Below are positions 4,959 to 6,100 of a DNA stretch of 6,100 nucleotides, piece after piece. The translations under genes and the position numbers were made by a program. Origin of the DNA: Clostridiales bacterium (GTDB lineage Bacteria; Bacillota; Clostridia; Lachnospirales; Lachnospiraceae); the NCBI GenBank assembly GCA_015655565.1, contig JAATEU010000071.1:1-6100 (forward strand), written 5' to 3'. The first letter of the stretch is position 1; every line of letters begins with the position of its first letter. The notes under the pieces were generated by a model. The model was not told the DNA's origin, searched no databases, and worked only from the letters and a program-made list of their open reading frames with translations.

Positions 4959-6100
4959 TCATTCCTGTTTTGTATACGGGATAAGGATATTCATCCTGGT
5001 ATACTTACCCGGTTCGCTGATAATGGATAAACCATATTTTTCTCCGTATGTATATTGAATACGGTTGTTAACGTTGGCAATTCCGATTTTTCTAAAGAAA
5101 GCAGTGGAGTCTTTTGTTTCTCCGGATAAGGTTTCCGTAATCTTATCCGGGGTCATGCCGATACCGTCATCCGTAATGTCAATGATTACGTCTTTTTCGT
5201 TAAAATGCCGTATTTCCACCCGTATAAGTCCTGCTTCTCCCTTAGGCTCAATACCGTGAAAGATTGCATTTTCTACAAGAGGCTGCAAGGAAAACTTTAA
5301 AATCTGGCAGTCATATAAATCCTCTGACTCAATTTCATATTCAATGGAGATAATGCCGCCGTAACGGTATTTCTGTATCAGAAAATAGTCCTTCAGGATG
5401 GATAATTCGTCTCTTATCGTAGTCTGTTGTTTTGCTTCCTTTGACACCTTTTTTAGAAGCCTTGCCAGGGACGTAATCATTTCTGCAATACCGGATGCAT
5501 TCTGAATGGTTGCCATCCATTTAATGGAATTTAAAGTATTATATAAAAAATGCGGGTTTATCTGGCTTAATAAAATCTGGTATTCCAGTTCATTTTTCTG
5601 TTTTTCATCCGATACACGTTTATCCATCAGGTTTACCACATCTAAGGATAAGGTGTTGATTCCTTTTCCGATGTCACCAAATTCATTATTCCATTCTATG
5701 GACGGATCGGCAGAAAAATCCCCGGTGGATATCTGCCTTATTTTACGCCTGATTTTTTTGATGGGTACGTTGATATTATGATTTAAAAATATGGTTAAAA
5801 AGGTTCCTGACATAAGGATAATAAAGCAGATGAAAAATAGAAGAAAGTAATACCATTGTCTTTGCTGTGAAAACTGCTTCTTTGAAATGCTTTGGGATAA
5901 TGACCAGCCGTTTAAAGAAGAGGAGCAGGTAACCACGGTTCGTTTAACCCCTTTGCCATCCGTTATAATTCTTGTAGTAGTATTATCATTTGCAGTGATT
6001 CCCTTAAGAGTTTTAACAGCCTTATATTCTAAGCCGGCCTTAATTAGATTACCATCGTGAATAATATAAGTATTCTCACCAATGGTTATATATACATTAC
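4959..6100 (-). CDS. YesM-type sensor histidine kinase, 5' end beyond the window
   Basis: The frame stays open to the right edge, giving 379 visible residues; the GTG at 5934-5936 is internal and not the start. Visible residues 1-80 are the end of an extracellular sensor domain, finishing in NGWSLSQSISKKQF, the ending typical of Cache-type sensors. A membrane helix (about 83-105, codons near 5781-5852) and a HAMP linker (about 106-160, with GDF and EFGDIGKGIN) follow. The phospho-acceptor His is residue 183 in QINPHFLYNTLNSI (codon 5550-5552), the hallmark of the HisKA_7TM/His_kinase YesM/LytS class. ATP-binding boxes follow: LQPLVENAIFHG (N box), DDGIGM (G1) and GIANVNNRI (G2), ending in a typical C-terminus. 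The protein is membrane-bound, senses an external ligand, probably a sugar or oligosaccharide, and phosphorylates the adjacent YesN-type regulator. The ligand cannot be deduced. Confidence 0.93.
   Translation of the reverse strand, partial: NVYITIGENTYIIHDGNLIKAGLEYKAVKTLKGITANDNTTTRIITDGKGVKRTVVTCSSSLNGWSLSQSISKKQFSQQRQWYYFLLFFICFIILMSGTFLTIFLNHNINVPIKKIRRKIRQISTGDFSADPSIEWNNEFGDIGKGINTLSLDVVNLMDKRVSDEKQKNELEYQILLSQINPHFLYNTLNSIKWMATIQNASGIAEMITSLARLLKKVSKEAKQQTTIRDELSILKDYFLIQKYRYGGIISIEYEIESEDLYDCQILKFSLQPLVENAIFHGIEPKGEAGLIRVEIRHFNEKDVIIDITDDGIGMTPDKITETLSGETKDSTAFFRKIGIANVNNRIQYTYGEKYGLSIISEPGKYTRMNILIPYTKQE

Noticed and set aside
5065..5781. Two + frames (5065-5259 and 5506-5781) opposite the kinase gene
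   Set aside because: Both are antisense shadows of conserved kinase domains.
5934..5936. GTG as the start of the histidine kinase
   Set aside because: The frame continues without a stop to the window edge and encodes typical sensor-domain sequence upstream, so this is an internal Val codon.
1..6100. CRISPR array, tRNA/rRNA genes, insertion sequences or attachment sites
   Set aside because: No regularly spaced repeats, cloverleaf or rRNA-like sequence, transposase, integrase or flanking terminal repeats were seen on either strand.

Overview
The window looks like chromosomal DNA of a low-GC Gram-positive anaerobe, probably a Clostridia/Lachnospiraceae-type bacterium. This is inferred from the AT-rich gaps, strong AGGAGG-type ribosome sites, a YesM/YesN-style two-component pair beside a polysaccharide lyase-like gene, and the protein families themselves. 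No organism can be named from the sequence alone.

The left part (about 1-1207) is on the + strand. It starts with what may be the last codons of an unknown gene. A roughly 100-base leader rich in inverted repeats follows (66-165), then a short, divergent cis-prenyltransferase (undecaprenyl diphosphate synthase family, 179-838), then a CsoR/RcnR-family small repressor with its own promoter (932-1207). The repressor's promoter lies within a 12-bp-arm dyad that could be its operator. No metal exporter or copper chaperone is visible next to the repressor, so its target is open; the prenyltransferase-like gene is the only neighbour in the same orientation.

The right part (1222-6100) is on the - strand and meets the repressor gene tail to tail with only 14 bp between the stops. 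In transcription order it holds a membrane histidine kinase of the YesM type (5' end outside the window), an AraC-type response regulator of the YesN type, and a 634-residue heparinase II/III-like protein without a signal peptide. The simplest reading is a carbohydrate-utilisation locus: the kinase senses an extracellular ligand, the regulator activates transcription, and the lyase-like enzyme cleaves imported uronic-acid oligosaccharides in the cytoplasm. The sensor ligand and the enzyme substrate cannot be read from this sequence. A strong hairpin lies between the regulator and lyase genes.

The least ordinary material is on the left: overlapping, partly mutually exclusive stems upstream of a prenyltransferase that lacks several usual active-site residues, followed by a thiol/metal-type repressor.
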